From assembly GCF_001667885.1 (NCBI RefSeq), contig NZ_LZJW01000147.1, forward strand, positions 1-64,000: 64,000 nucleotides of DNA, in the 5' to 3' direction. A program made the position numbers and the translations under genes. This document shows positions 41,145 to 53,035 of the stretch, piece by piece (the first letter of the stretch is position 1; each line of letters starts with the position of its first letter). Under the pieces are notes generated by a model. That model saw only the letters and a list, made by a program, of their open reading frames with translations, searched no databases and was not told where the DNA came from. Source of the stretch: Mycobacterium scrofulaceum. GTDB lineage: Bacteria; Actinomycetota; Actinomycetes; Mycobacteriales; Mycobacteriaceae.

Positions 41145-44100
41145 CCTTCCCCCTTCCGCCCGCTTGCGCCGCAATCGGCAGTGGCCGAGAGGGTTTCACA
41201 CAGCAGCCCGGCCAGACCGCGAATGGTGGTGATGTCGTTAGTGGTAACGCGCACCCCTGTTTCCGCCTCGATGCGGGTGCGCAGCTCGAGGTTGCCCATC
41301 GAGTCGAGGCCATATTCGGAGAGCGGGTGATCCGGGTCGATGGTGCGCCGCAGAATCAGGCTGACCGCGTCGGAGACCATGCGGCGCAGCCGGGCGTGCC
41401 AGTCCTCCCGCGGCAGCGCCTCCAACTCGCTCAGCAATTCGCTTCCCTGCGACGAATTTTGGCCCCTGGCGCGGAACAGTTCGGCAAACCTGCTGCGTTG
41501 TGCGTAGGCGGCGAACCACGGGGTGCCGGTCAGCTTTGCATACCCGGCGTACGGGCGGTCGTGGCGCAGTAGTGCCTGAAACGCGTAGGCGCCCTCCTCG
41601 GCGGTGAAAGCCGTGTCACGCCAGTGCGCGATCGCGGTGCCTTCGCCGTCCTGACCGAGAGCCACGTCTTCGCCGGTCGCGGACCTGATTTCGGCGGCGC
41701 GGCCGACCTCGGCCCATAACGCCCACCCGATCGCGGTGGCGGGAAGGCCGCGGGTTCGGCGCCACCGCGCGAACCCGTCCAGCCAGCTGTTCGCGGCGGC
41801 GTACGCCGATTGCCCGGGCGAGCCCACCAGACCTACCGCCGAGGAGAACAAGCAGAACCAGTCCAGGGGGAGCGCTGCCGTCGCCCGGTGCAAGTTCCAC
41901 GCCCCGAACACTTTCGGGGCCCAGTTGCGGTCGACGAGCTCTTCGCTCGTGGTGGCGAGCATCGCGTTTTCGAATACCGCGGCGGCGTGCAGCACCCCCC
42001 GCAAGGGCAGGCCGGTGGCAGTCGCCGCCGCCACCAAGCGCCTCGCCGTGTCGGCTTCGGCGATGTCGCCGCATTGCACCTCGATCTCGGTGCCCATCGC
42101 CCGGATGAGTTCGATCGTCTCCACCGCCTTGGCATTGGGCCGGGACCGGGAGCTCAGCACGATGCGGCCACAGCCGGCCCCGGCCATCTTTTCGGCAAGG
42201 AAGAGCCCGATGCCGCCCAGGCCCCCGGTGATGATGTAGGAGCTGTCGTTGCGGAAAGCCGGGCTCTGATCCGGCGGCACGACGACGTGGGTGCGGCCGG
42301 TCTGGGGCACATCGAGCACGACCCGGCCCGTATGCCCCTCCCCGCTCGCACGGAGCGCCGCCGCGGCGTCCCCGAGCGCGTAGTGAGTGATGTCCGGCAA
42401 CGGCAACTCACCCTGTGCGACAAGTCGATACACCGCGCTGAGCAGCCCGCCCACCCGGTTCGGGTGGCTCTGCGAAAGCAGCGTCAGGTCGACGTAGTGG
42501 AACGTGAGGTTGCGATGGAATGGCAAGGTGTCCAATCGGGTGTTCGCATAGCCATCGCCCTTACCGATTTCCACAAATCGCCCACCGGCGGCCAGCACCT
42601 CGAGGCCGGCGCGTTGGGCCGCCCCCGACAGCGAGTTGAGCACGATGTCGACACCATATCCGCCGGTGTCGCGGCGGATCTGCTCCGCGAACTCGATGCG
42701 GCGCGAGTCATAGACATGCTGGACCCCCTTGTCGCGCAACAGCTCACGGCGCTGCTCGCTGCCGGCCGTGGCGAAGACCTCAGCTCCGACGGCACGGGCG
42801 ATCGCGATCGCCGCCTGCCCCACGCTGCCCGCTGCGGAATGGATCAAGACGCGGTCACCGGCGGCGATCCTGGCCTGATCATGTAAGGCGTACCGGGCGA
42901 CCGCATGCGGGGTAGTCACCGCAGCCGCCTGGTCATCGGTCAGATGCGGTGGCAGGGTCACGGCAAGCCGGGCGTCACAAGTGACAAACGTTGCCCAGCA
43001 ACCGGTTGCAGAGAATCCGCCGACAAGATCGCCCACCCGATGGGTCGACACCTCGGGGCCGACCGCGGTCACGACGCCGGCGAAGTCCGCGCCCAACGGC
43101 GGTGCACCCCGTTCGCCACCAGAGGGCTGGCCGGCGACGACCAGGACGTCGGAGAAGTTGACGCCGGATGCGGTGACCGCGACCTCGATCTCGCCCGGCC
43201 CCGGCGGGATTCGTTGAAACGCAGCCAGTTCCAGCGCTTCCGGATCGCCGGGCGTGCGGATCTGCATGCGCATCCCGTCGTGGGGGTGATGCGAGACGGC
43301 GGTTCGGCGGTCCTCGGGCCGCAGCGGCCCGGGCGTCACACGCGCGGTATGCCACCCACCGTTCCGCCAAGCCGTCTCGTCCTCATCCGACGGCCCCAGC
43401 AGTTGCCCGGCCAGTCGCTCCGCGTCCGTGTTCTCGTCCATGTCGATCTGGGTGGCGCGCAGGTGTGGATATTCGGTGCTGATGGCTCGCACCAGTCCAC
43501 GGATGCCGGCCTGCTCCAGGTTGTTCACGTCCCCCGGCGCGACGGTCTGGGCGTTGCGCGTCACGACGTAAAGACGGGGCGGCTCTTCGTCGATCTCGGT
43601 GATCCGCCGGGCGATTCGCACCAGATGACGCACATAGTCCCCGCCCCGGCGGGCGCACTCCTCGTCGGGATTGCCGTTCTGCGGGCCGGTGAGGATCACC
43701 ACCCGGCCGACGCGGCGAGCACCAAGATGCGCGCTGAGCGATTCGGAGTTGGAACGATGCTCGCAGTGCTGCGGCCAGGTCATGGCGATGCAGTCGGCTC
43801 CCAAAGACTTCAACGCATCGGCCAGGCTGGTCGCCATCACGTCCGCGGTGGTGGAAGTGCTTATCAGCAAGCACGATTCCGGGGCGACGTGCTCCACGTC
43901 GGGCAGCGTTCGCTGTGTCCACTCGACGCTCAGCAGTCGCTCGTTCAGCACGCGATCACGGTGGGCGCCCTCGCCGGCCCCGGTGCTGACTTGCAGTCCG
44001 CTCACAGCCAGCAGCACAGTCCCGTGTTCGTCAAGCACCTCGAGGTCGGCCTCCAGCCCGGCCCCGTCGGCCGTGGACACCTGTGTGTAGCAGTAGCGCG

Positions 44101-47100
44101 CGCCGCGGGTCGGGGCGTAGAGCCGGATACCGCGTACACGAAGCGGCAACAGCAGACCGGCGCCACCCGCCGCGCGGGCCGCGGGGTGCGCCGCAACCGA
44201 TTGAAAGCAGGCATCAAGTAACGCGGGGTGTACGCCGAAGGCGCGGTGTTGCGAGCGGATGGCGCCGGGAAGCGCGACCTCCGCCAGCACCGTCCCGGCG
44301 CTCTCGTCCGCGCGGTGCGCCGCGACCAATCCGGCGAAGGCCGCGCCGTATTGCAAACCGTGGTCGTCGAACTGCTGCCGCAACTCGGCCCCGTCCAACC
44401 GGCAGGAGTGGGTCGCGAGCAGGGCCGCGATGTCGTATGCGGCTGGACGGTCCTCGGGTCCTCCCGCCCGCAGCACCGCGGTCGCCCGCCGGATCGGCTT
44501 GTTCTCCTGGAAGCTCTGCACCACGAAACCGGCGACGCCCGGGGCGTTCATCGACGCGTCCGCGCAGACCGGAGTCTCGTCGTCCAAGAGCAGGGTCGCC
44601 TCGAAAGTGATGTCGCGGACCTCGGACTTTTCCCCGAAGATCGTGCGGGCCGCGGCCAACGCCATCTCGCAGTACGCCGCCCCGGGGAGAACGGCCACGT
44701 GGTGTATGCGGTGGTCGCCCAGCCACGCCTGCGCCGCGGTCCCAACCTCGCCCTGCCACACGTGGCGCTCGGGTTCCTCGGGCAATCGCACGTGCGGCCC
44801 CATCAGTGGGTGCACCGGCACGGTCCAGGCGCCGCGTGCCCGCACATCGTGACCGCCGCGGTTCAGCAGCAATGGGCGGTGATTCCATGACGGGAGCGGA
44901 ACGTCCACCAGGTGACCCTCGGGGGAGAGGACCGAGAAGTCGACGGCGGCGCCGGCATTGTGCAGATCCGCAAGGAAGCCGCGCAGTCCGTGCACAAGTT
45001 TCTGCTCACGGCGCATGGCGGCGAGGGCGGCGAGCGGCATGTCGAGGCTGCCTGCGGTCTGCTCGACCGCATGGGTGAGCAGCGGGTGGGGGGCCAACTC
45101 CGCGAACACCCGGTAACCGTCCTCCAATGCCGCCTGCACCGCGGCGGCGAAACGCACCATGTGGCGCAGGTTGTCCGACCAGTACCAGGCGTCACACACC
45201 GGCTGCTCGCGCGGGTCGAAAGCGGTCGCCGAGTAGAAGTGCAGGTCAGGTGTCCTGGGGTTGAGCTCTGCAAGTACGTCGGACAGCTCGTCGAGGATCG
45301 GATCGACCTGGGGGGAGTGCGAGGCCACGTCGACGGCGATCTCGCGTGCGGGCACGTCGCGCTGCTCCCACGCCAGGACCAGATCTCGCACGGTCTGCGC
45401 GGCGCCGCCGATCACCGTGGACTGCGGGGAGGCCACCACTGCCAGCCCAACGTCGTCGATGCCGCGAGCCATGAGTTCCAGAAGCACCTGCTCGGGCGGC
45501 AGTTCCACCGACGCCATCGCACCGGAGCCGGCGATTGTCGCCATCAGCCGCGAGCGGCGGCAGATCACGCGGACGCCGTCTTCCAGCACCAACGCTCCGG
45601 CGACAACCGCGGCCGCGACCTCGCCCATCGAGTGGCCGATCACGGCGCCGGGCCGCGCCCCGTAGGCCCTCATCGTGGCCGCCAGCGCCACCTGCATCGT
45701 GAACAGCGCGGGCTGGATCCGATCGATCCCGGTAACCGTCTCGGGCGCCGAAATCGCCTGAGTGACAGAGAATCCCGCCTCTCGGGCAATCAGCGGTTCC
45801 ACCGTTGCGACCGTCGCGGCGAAGACCGGTTCGGTCGCAAGCAACTCTGCGCCCATCGACGCCCACTGCGAGCCCTGGCCGGAGAACAGCCAAACCGGTC
45901 CCCGGTCGTCCTGCCCGACCGCCGGCTGATGCGGGAACTCGTCGGCGGCGACACCGCGCAAACCCTCGATCAGCTCGTCGAGGGTGCCGGCGATGACCGC
46001 CGTGCGCACCGTCCGATGCACCCTGCGCCGCGCGAGCGTGTACGCCACGTCCGATGCCGCAAGCTCCGGCGCGTGTTCGGCGACCCAGTCCGCGAGCCGC
46101 GCGGCGGTTCGCCGCAACCCGTCGGGCGATGTGGCGGACAGCGGAAAAATCAGCGGCCCGTCGATCACGCGGGTGGTCCGGGCGCCTCCCGGTGCGACCG
46201 TCGGCGGAGCCTGCTCGACGATGGCGTGCACATTGGTACCCGAGAAGCCGTACGACGACACCGCCGCTCGGCGCGGCCCGTGCCGACCGTTGCTCGGCCA
46301 CGGGGTATTTGCCTGCGGCACAAAGAGATTGGTCTTGATCGCGGCCATTTCGTCAGGCAAACGCGTGAAGTGCAGGTTGCGGGGGATCACGCCGTGCTGC
46401 AGCGCCAGGACGGCCTTCATCAGCCCCAGGGCTCCGGCTGCCGACTGGGTGTGCCCGAAGTTCGTCTTGACCGACGCGAGTGCGCACGGCCCGTCGACGC
46501 CGTACACCTCCGCCAAGCCGGCGTATTCGACGGGATCACCCACCGGGGTGCCGGGGCCGTGGGCTTCCACCATGCCGACGGTGCCGGCGTCCACGCCCGC
46601 CGCCGCCAAGGCCGCCCGATAAGCCTCGACCTGGGCTGTCCGCGATGGTGTCACGATATTCGCCGTGTGACCATCCTGGTTGGCGGCCGTGCCGCGCAGC
46701 ACCGCCAAGATTCTGTCGCCGGCGCGCACCGCGTCGGGCAACCGCTTGAGCAACAGCACGACGCAACCCTCACCGGCCACGAATCCGTCGGCGGCGACGT
46801 CGAAAGCCCGGCAGCGTCCCGTTGCGGACAACATCCCGATGGCAGAGCCCGAGCAGGATTTGCGGGGTTCGAACGAGACCGAGGCACCACCCGCCAATGC
46901 GATGTCGCTTTCGCCGTCGTGCAAGCTGCGACACGCCAAATGCACCGCCGCAAGCCCGGACGAGCAGGCGGTGTCCACCGTTATCGCCGGACCGCGCAGC
47001 CCCATCGTGTAGGCAACGCGTCCGGAGCCCATCGCGAAGCTGTTGCCCATGTAGCCGTACGGGCCTTCCAGGGCGTTGGCCTCGGCGTGCACGAATTGGT

Positions 47101-47500
47101 AGTCGTCGTGCATCAGTCCCATGAAGACGCCGGTGCGGGAGCCGGCCAGCGTCGTTCGGGTCAGGCCGCCGTGCTCCATGGCCTCCCACGAGGTTTCCAG
47201 CAGCAGTCGGTGCTGCGGGTCCATCGCGGTCGCCTCGTTGTCGGTGATGCCGAAGAACTCGGGGTCGAAGCCGGCCACGTCATCCAGGAAGGCGCCCCAT
47301 TTGCAGACGGACCGGCCGGGCACACCCGGTTGGGGATCGTAGAACTCGTCGGTGTCCCATCGGTCGGGTGGAATTTCGGTGACATGGTCGTCGCCACGCA
47401 GCAAGGAGTCCCACAACTGTTCTGGAGATTCGATGCCCCCGGGCAGGCGGCACGCCATGCCGATGATGGCGACGGGAGTGACTACCGGGGGCGTCGACAC
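41135..47500 (-). CDS. Pks2-like iterative type I polyketide synthase
   Basis: A 2121-residue synthase with order KS-AT-DH-ER-KR-ACP. KS (about 8-430): Cys179 in VDTACSSG, His314 in EAHGPGT, His350 in NFGHTQSA. AT (about 535-850): Ser624 in GHSMGE and VASH at 725-728, the methylmalonyl-CoA pattern. DH (about 895-1190): His930 and Asp1096 (HPALLDACF). ER (about 1420-1735; HSAAGSVGQAA), KR (about 1752-1935; GGLGGIG), ACP Ser2067 (YGLDSMG). Close to Pks2 (Rv3825c) over its length, so it should make long methyl-branched (phthioceranic/mycolipenic-type) acids. GTG start at 47500 has a weak ribosome-binding site. Confidence 0.93.
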   Translation of the reverse strand: MSTPPVVTPVAIIGMACRLPGGIESPEQLWDSLLRGDDHVTEIPPDRWDTDEFYDPQPGVPGRSVCKWGAFLDDVAGFDPEFFGITDNEATAMDPQHRLLLETSWEAMEHGGLTRTTLAGSRTGVFMGLMHDDYQFVHAEANALEGPYGYMGNSFAMGSGRVAYTMGLRGPAITVDTACSSGLAAVHLACRSLHDGESDIALAGGASVSFEPRKSCSGSAIGMLSATGRCRAFDVAADGFVAGEGCVVLLLKRLPDAVRAGDRILAVLRGTAANQDGHTANIVTPSRTAQVEAYRAALAAAGVDAGTVGMVEAHGPGTPVGDPVEYAGLAEVYGVDGPCALASVKTNFGHTQSAAGALGLMKAVLALQHGVIPRNLHFTRLPDEMAAIKTNLFVPQANTPWPSNGRHGPRRAAVSSYGFSGTNVHAIVEQAPPTVAPGGARTTRVIDGPLIFPLSATSPDGLRRTAARLADWVAEHAPELAASDVAYTLARRRVHRTVRTAVIAGTLDELIEGLRGVAADEFPHQPAVGQDDRGPVWLFSGQGSQWASMGAELLATEPVFAATVATVEPLIAREAGFSVTQAISAPETVTGIDRIQPALFTMQVALAATMRAYGARPGAVIGHSMGEVAAAVVAGALVLEDGVRVICRRSRLMATIAGSGAMASVELPPEQVLLELMARGIDDVGLAVVASPQSTVIGGAAQTVRDLVLAWEQRDVPAREIAVDVASHSPQVDPILDELSDVLAELNPRTPDLHFYSATAFDPREQPVCDAWYWSDNLRHMVRFAAAVQAALEDGYRVFAELAPHPLLTHAVEQTAGSLDMPLAALAAMRREQKLVHGLRGFLADLHNAGAAVDFSVLSPEGHLVDVPLPSWNHRPLLLNRGGHDVRARGAWTVPVHPLMGPHVRLPEEPERHVWQGEVGTAAQAWLGDHRIHHVAVLPGAAYCEMALAAARTIFGEKSEVRDITFEATLLLDDETPVCADASMNAPGVAGFVVQSFQENKPIRRATAVLRAGGPEDRPAAYDIAALLATHSCRLDGAELRQQFDDHGLQYGAAFAGLVAAHRADESAGTVLAEVALPGAIRSQHRAFGVHPALLDACFQSVAAHPAARAAGGAGLLLPLRVRGIRLYAPTRGARYCYTQVSTADGAGLEADLEVLDEHGTVLLAVSGLQVSTGAGEGAHRDRVLNERLLSVEWTQRTLPDVEHVAPESCLLISTSTTADVMATSLADALKSLGADCIAMTWPQHCEHRSNSESLSAHLGARRVGRVVILTGPQNGNPDEECARRGGDYVRHLVRIARRITEIDEEPPRLYVVTRNAQTVAPGDVNNLEQAGIRGLVRAISTEYPHLRATQIDMDENTDAERLAGQLLGPSDEDETAWRNGGWHTARVTPGPLRPEDRRTAVSHHPHDGMRMQIRTPGDPEALELAAFQRIPPGPGEIEVAVTASGVNFSDVLVVAGQPSGGERGAPPLGADFAGVVTAVGPEVSTHRVGDLVGGFSATGCWATFVTCDARLAVTLPPHLTDDQAAAVTTPHAVARYALHDQARIAAGDRVLIHSAAGSVGQAAIAIARAVGAEVFATAGSEQRRELLRDKGVQHVYDSRRIEFAEQIRRDTGGYGVDIVLNSLSGAAQRAGLEVLAAGGRFVEIGKGDGYANTRLDTLPFHRNLTFHYVDLTLLSQSHPNRVGGLLSAVYRLVAQGELPLPDITHYALGDAAAALRASGEGHTGRVVLDVPQTGRTHVVVPPDQSPAFRNDSSYIITGGLGGIGLFLAEKMAGAGCGRIVLSSRSRPNAKAVETIELIRAMGTEIEVQCGDIAEADTARRLVAAATATGLPLRGVLHAAAVFENAMLATTSEELVDRNWAPKVFGAWNLHRATAALPLDWFCLFSSAVGLVGSPGQSAYAAANSWLDGFARWRRTRGLPATAIGWALWAEVGRAAEIRSATGEDVALGQDGEGTAIAHWRDTAFTAEEGAYAFQALLRHDRPYAGYAKLTGTPWFAAYAQRSRFAELFRARGQNSSQGSELLSELEALPREDWHARLRRMVSDAVSLILRRTIDPDHPLSEYGLDSMGNLELRTRIEAETGVRVTTNDITTIRGLAGLLCETLSATADCGASGRKGEGCS

Positions 47501-47850
47501 AGCCCGCCCCGCGCGCGCACCCTTGATGTTGGCCCCAACAAAGCCGTTTCCTCCTCACAGCAAAGGCGGAGTCGCGCTGTCGGCTGCCTTATCGCTGGGT
47601 AGCAACCTGTCGGGTTGTCGGGCTGCCTACTGCGGCGTCGATCTTGAGGGTGTGGGGTTTGACGGGGGTTTCTCGCAGGTCAACTGCCTTGCGGGGGCTG
47701 CGACTTCTTCGGCACGCGATCAGTGCTTACACATTAGCGGGATCGCTATCGATCCGGGGCGCGAAACTCGCGCCAAATTCAGCTGGGCCGCGAGTTACGT
47801 CAGAGGTCGGCCGGCCCTGGAAACGGACGGCCCGCGCCGCCGTTGATCTG
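47501..47850. other. Noncoding gap between the PKS and tRNA-Ala
   Basis: This 350-bp stretch has no supported gene. It should contain the promoter of the pks-papA-glycosyltransferase-gap operon. A strong GAGGAGGAAACG Shine-Dalgarno-like sequence (minus strand, about 47549-47560) lies some 50 bp before the annotated GTG, without an in-frame start near it. It is also the junction between the island and the conserved tRNA pair; no direct repeat of the tRNA-Ala 3' end was seen at the other edge near 30.68 kb. Confidence 0.6.
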
Positions 47851-47923
47851 TGGAGCCTAGGGGAATCGAACCCCTGACACCCGCCTTGCAAAGGCGGTGC
47901 TCTACCAACTGAGCTAAGGCCCC
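47851..47923 (-). tRNA. alaT: tRNA-Ala (anticodon TGC)
   Basis: A 73-nt cloverleaf: acceptor GGGGCCT/AGGCTCC with the G3-U70 wobble that identifies alanine, D-arm AGCTCAGTTGGTAGAGC, anticodon stem-loop CGCCTTTGCAAGGCG with TGC, T-arm AGGGGTTCGATTCCCCT and discriminator A. CCA is not encoded. It lies between tRNA-Ile and the lipid island and is the border of the conserved segment. Confidence 0.96.
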
Positions 47924-48074
47924 TCGACGTGACTGGGTGGCTGACCCGTGGTGTCGTCCACCGCCACGTGCCAGACTTCGACCCCGCGCCGGGACCACGC
48001 CACCGCCGCCACCACAGCGATCAGTGTGATTGGCAGGGCAAGTCTTACGCAACGTCTTGATGGGCACATGGTTG

Positions 48075-48148
48075 TGGGCCTAGGAGGACTCGAACCTCCG
48101 ACCTCTTCGTTATCAGCGAAGCGCTCTAACCGCCTGAGCTATAGGCCC
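48075..48148 (-). tRNA. ileT: tRNA-Ile (anticodon GAT)
   Basis: A 74-nt cloverleaf: acceptor GGGCCTA/TAGGCCC, D-arm AGCTCAGGCGGTTAGAGC, anticodon stem-loop TTCGCTGATAACGAA with GAT, T-arm GGAGGTTCGAGTCCTCC and discriminator A. It is 151 bp upstream of tRNA-Ala in the same direction, as in M. tuberculosis (ileT-alaT after gyrA-Rv0007). Confidence 0.96.
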
Positions 48149-48207
48149 GTACACGCGTACGGCCGAGCGACGAGATTACCGCAATTGCCGCCCCACCCCC
48201 AAAAACG

Positions 48208-49113
48208 CTAGTCGCGGTCGGCCAACGTGACCTCGATGCCGCCGATCAGATCCGTGGTCAGGTTGTAGACGAACGCGGCGATGGTGGCCATCGCCGTCAG
48301 CAACACGATGTTGACCAGGCCGATCAGCACCGCACCGCCGAAGATGGTGCCGCTGGAGACCAGCTCGCCGCTGCTGCCGCTGGTGTTGTTCAGCAGGTCG
48401 CCGACGTTGCTGTTCAGCTTCGACCACACGCCCATGCCACCCAGGACCAGGTACAGGAACGCCACGGCGATCATCCAGACGAAGAACAACGCGACCGAGA
48501 GCAACAGCGAGACCTTCAGCGTGCTCCAGGGATCGATCCGGCGGATCTGCATGCTGGCGCGCACGGGCCCGCGCGGGCGCCGGGACACCTGGGTGCGGCT
48601 CTCGCGGGTGTCCCGGCCCTCGCGGGTGTCCCGGTTCTCCGCGCCCGACGACCGGCCGGGCCCCGAGAGGCTCGACGACTCCGGTGCGCGGTCGGCCGGC
48701 GTCTTGCGCTGGGGGCCCCGCGGTATCGGGCCGGACAGGTCGGGCAGCTCGCTGGCGTAGGCCTCGGCCGGCGGACCGTCGCCACGCCCCTGCGGGGCGT
48801 CGGTGTCGTGCGGCGGGTTCTTGCCCTGCGCGGGTGCGCCGGGGGCCGCGGTTCCGGAGATGAACCGGTTGAGCCGCGCCTCGACACCGCCGGGCGGGCC
48901 GGACGGGCGCGCCTCGGTGGGGGGTTCGGTCTGCCGCTGCGGCGCCTGCGGGGGCCGGGCGCCGCCACGCTGCCACGGCGGTGAATCGGCGTCCGGAGCG
49001 CGGCCGGCCGGTGCGGGTGGCGTCGCGCGGTGGGCGCCGGCGCGCTCGGCCGAGCCATCCCCATTAAGGCCGTCGCCTTGTTTGGGGGCGCCCGGCTCGT
49101 TCGGTGAGGTCAC
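48208..49113 (-). CDS. DUF3566 membrane protein (Rv0007 homologue)
   Basis: A 301-residue protein with a long Pro/Arg/Ala-rich disordered N-terminus (about 1-185) and a C-terminal DUF3566 domain (about 185-301) with two membrane helices (about 203-228 and 258-285) and a basic MQIRRIDPWSTLKVSLLLS entry. Function unknown; the family sits next to gyrA in most actinobacteria. It ends 59 bp before tRNA-Ile. Confidence 0.88.
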   Translation of the reverse strand: MTSPNEPGAPKQGDGLNGDGSAERAGAHRATPPAPAGRAPDADSPPWQRGGARPPQAPQRQTEPPTEARPSGPPGGVEARLNRFISGTAAPGAPAQGKNPPHDTDAPQGRGDGPPAEAYASELPDLSGPIPRGPQRKTPADRAPESSSLSGPGRSSGAENRDTREGRDTRESRTQVSRRPRGPVRASMQIRRIDPWSTLKVSLLLSVALFFVWMIAVAFLYLVLGGMGVWSKLNSNVGDLLNNTSGSSGELVSSGTIFGGAVLIGLVNIVLLTAMATIAAFVYNLTTDLIGGIEVTLADRD

Positions 49114-49220
49114 CCCGACTCCTTAGCTCTCCTGCCACGACCGCAGGGGCGTCGCATTTTGTCTGGTCGGGCCGAGTCTAATTGCCCGGCCGTTCGCCGG
49201 ACCGCCCGGATTGTCACCGA

Positions 49221-52997
<3,777 letters not shown>

Positions 52998-53035
52998 CTA
53001 TTCCCCTTTGTGGGTTGGCGTGCCTGACTGAAACG

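Noticed and set aside
47280..47558. Small minus-strand gene after the strong Shine-Dalgarno near 47555
   Set aside because: It overlaps the KS N-terminus out of frame and its translation is unconserved; it only shows that the PKS start deserves checking.
44912..47602. An 896-codon open frame on the plus strand across the PKS
   Set aside because: It is antisense to the conserved Pks2-like reading frame; its His/Arg/Gly-rich translation has no domain and comes from high-GC codon bias.
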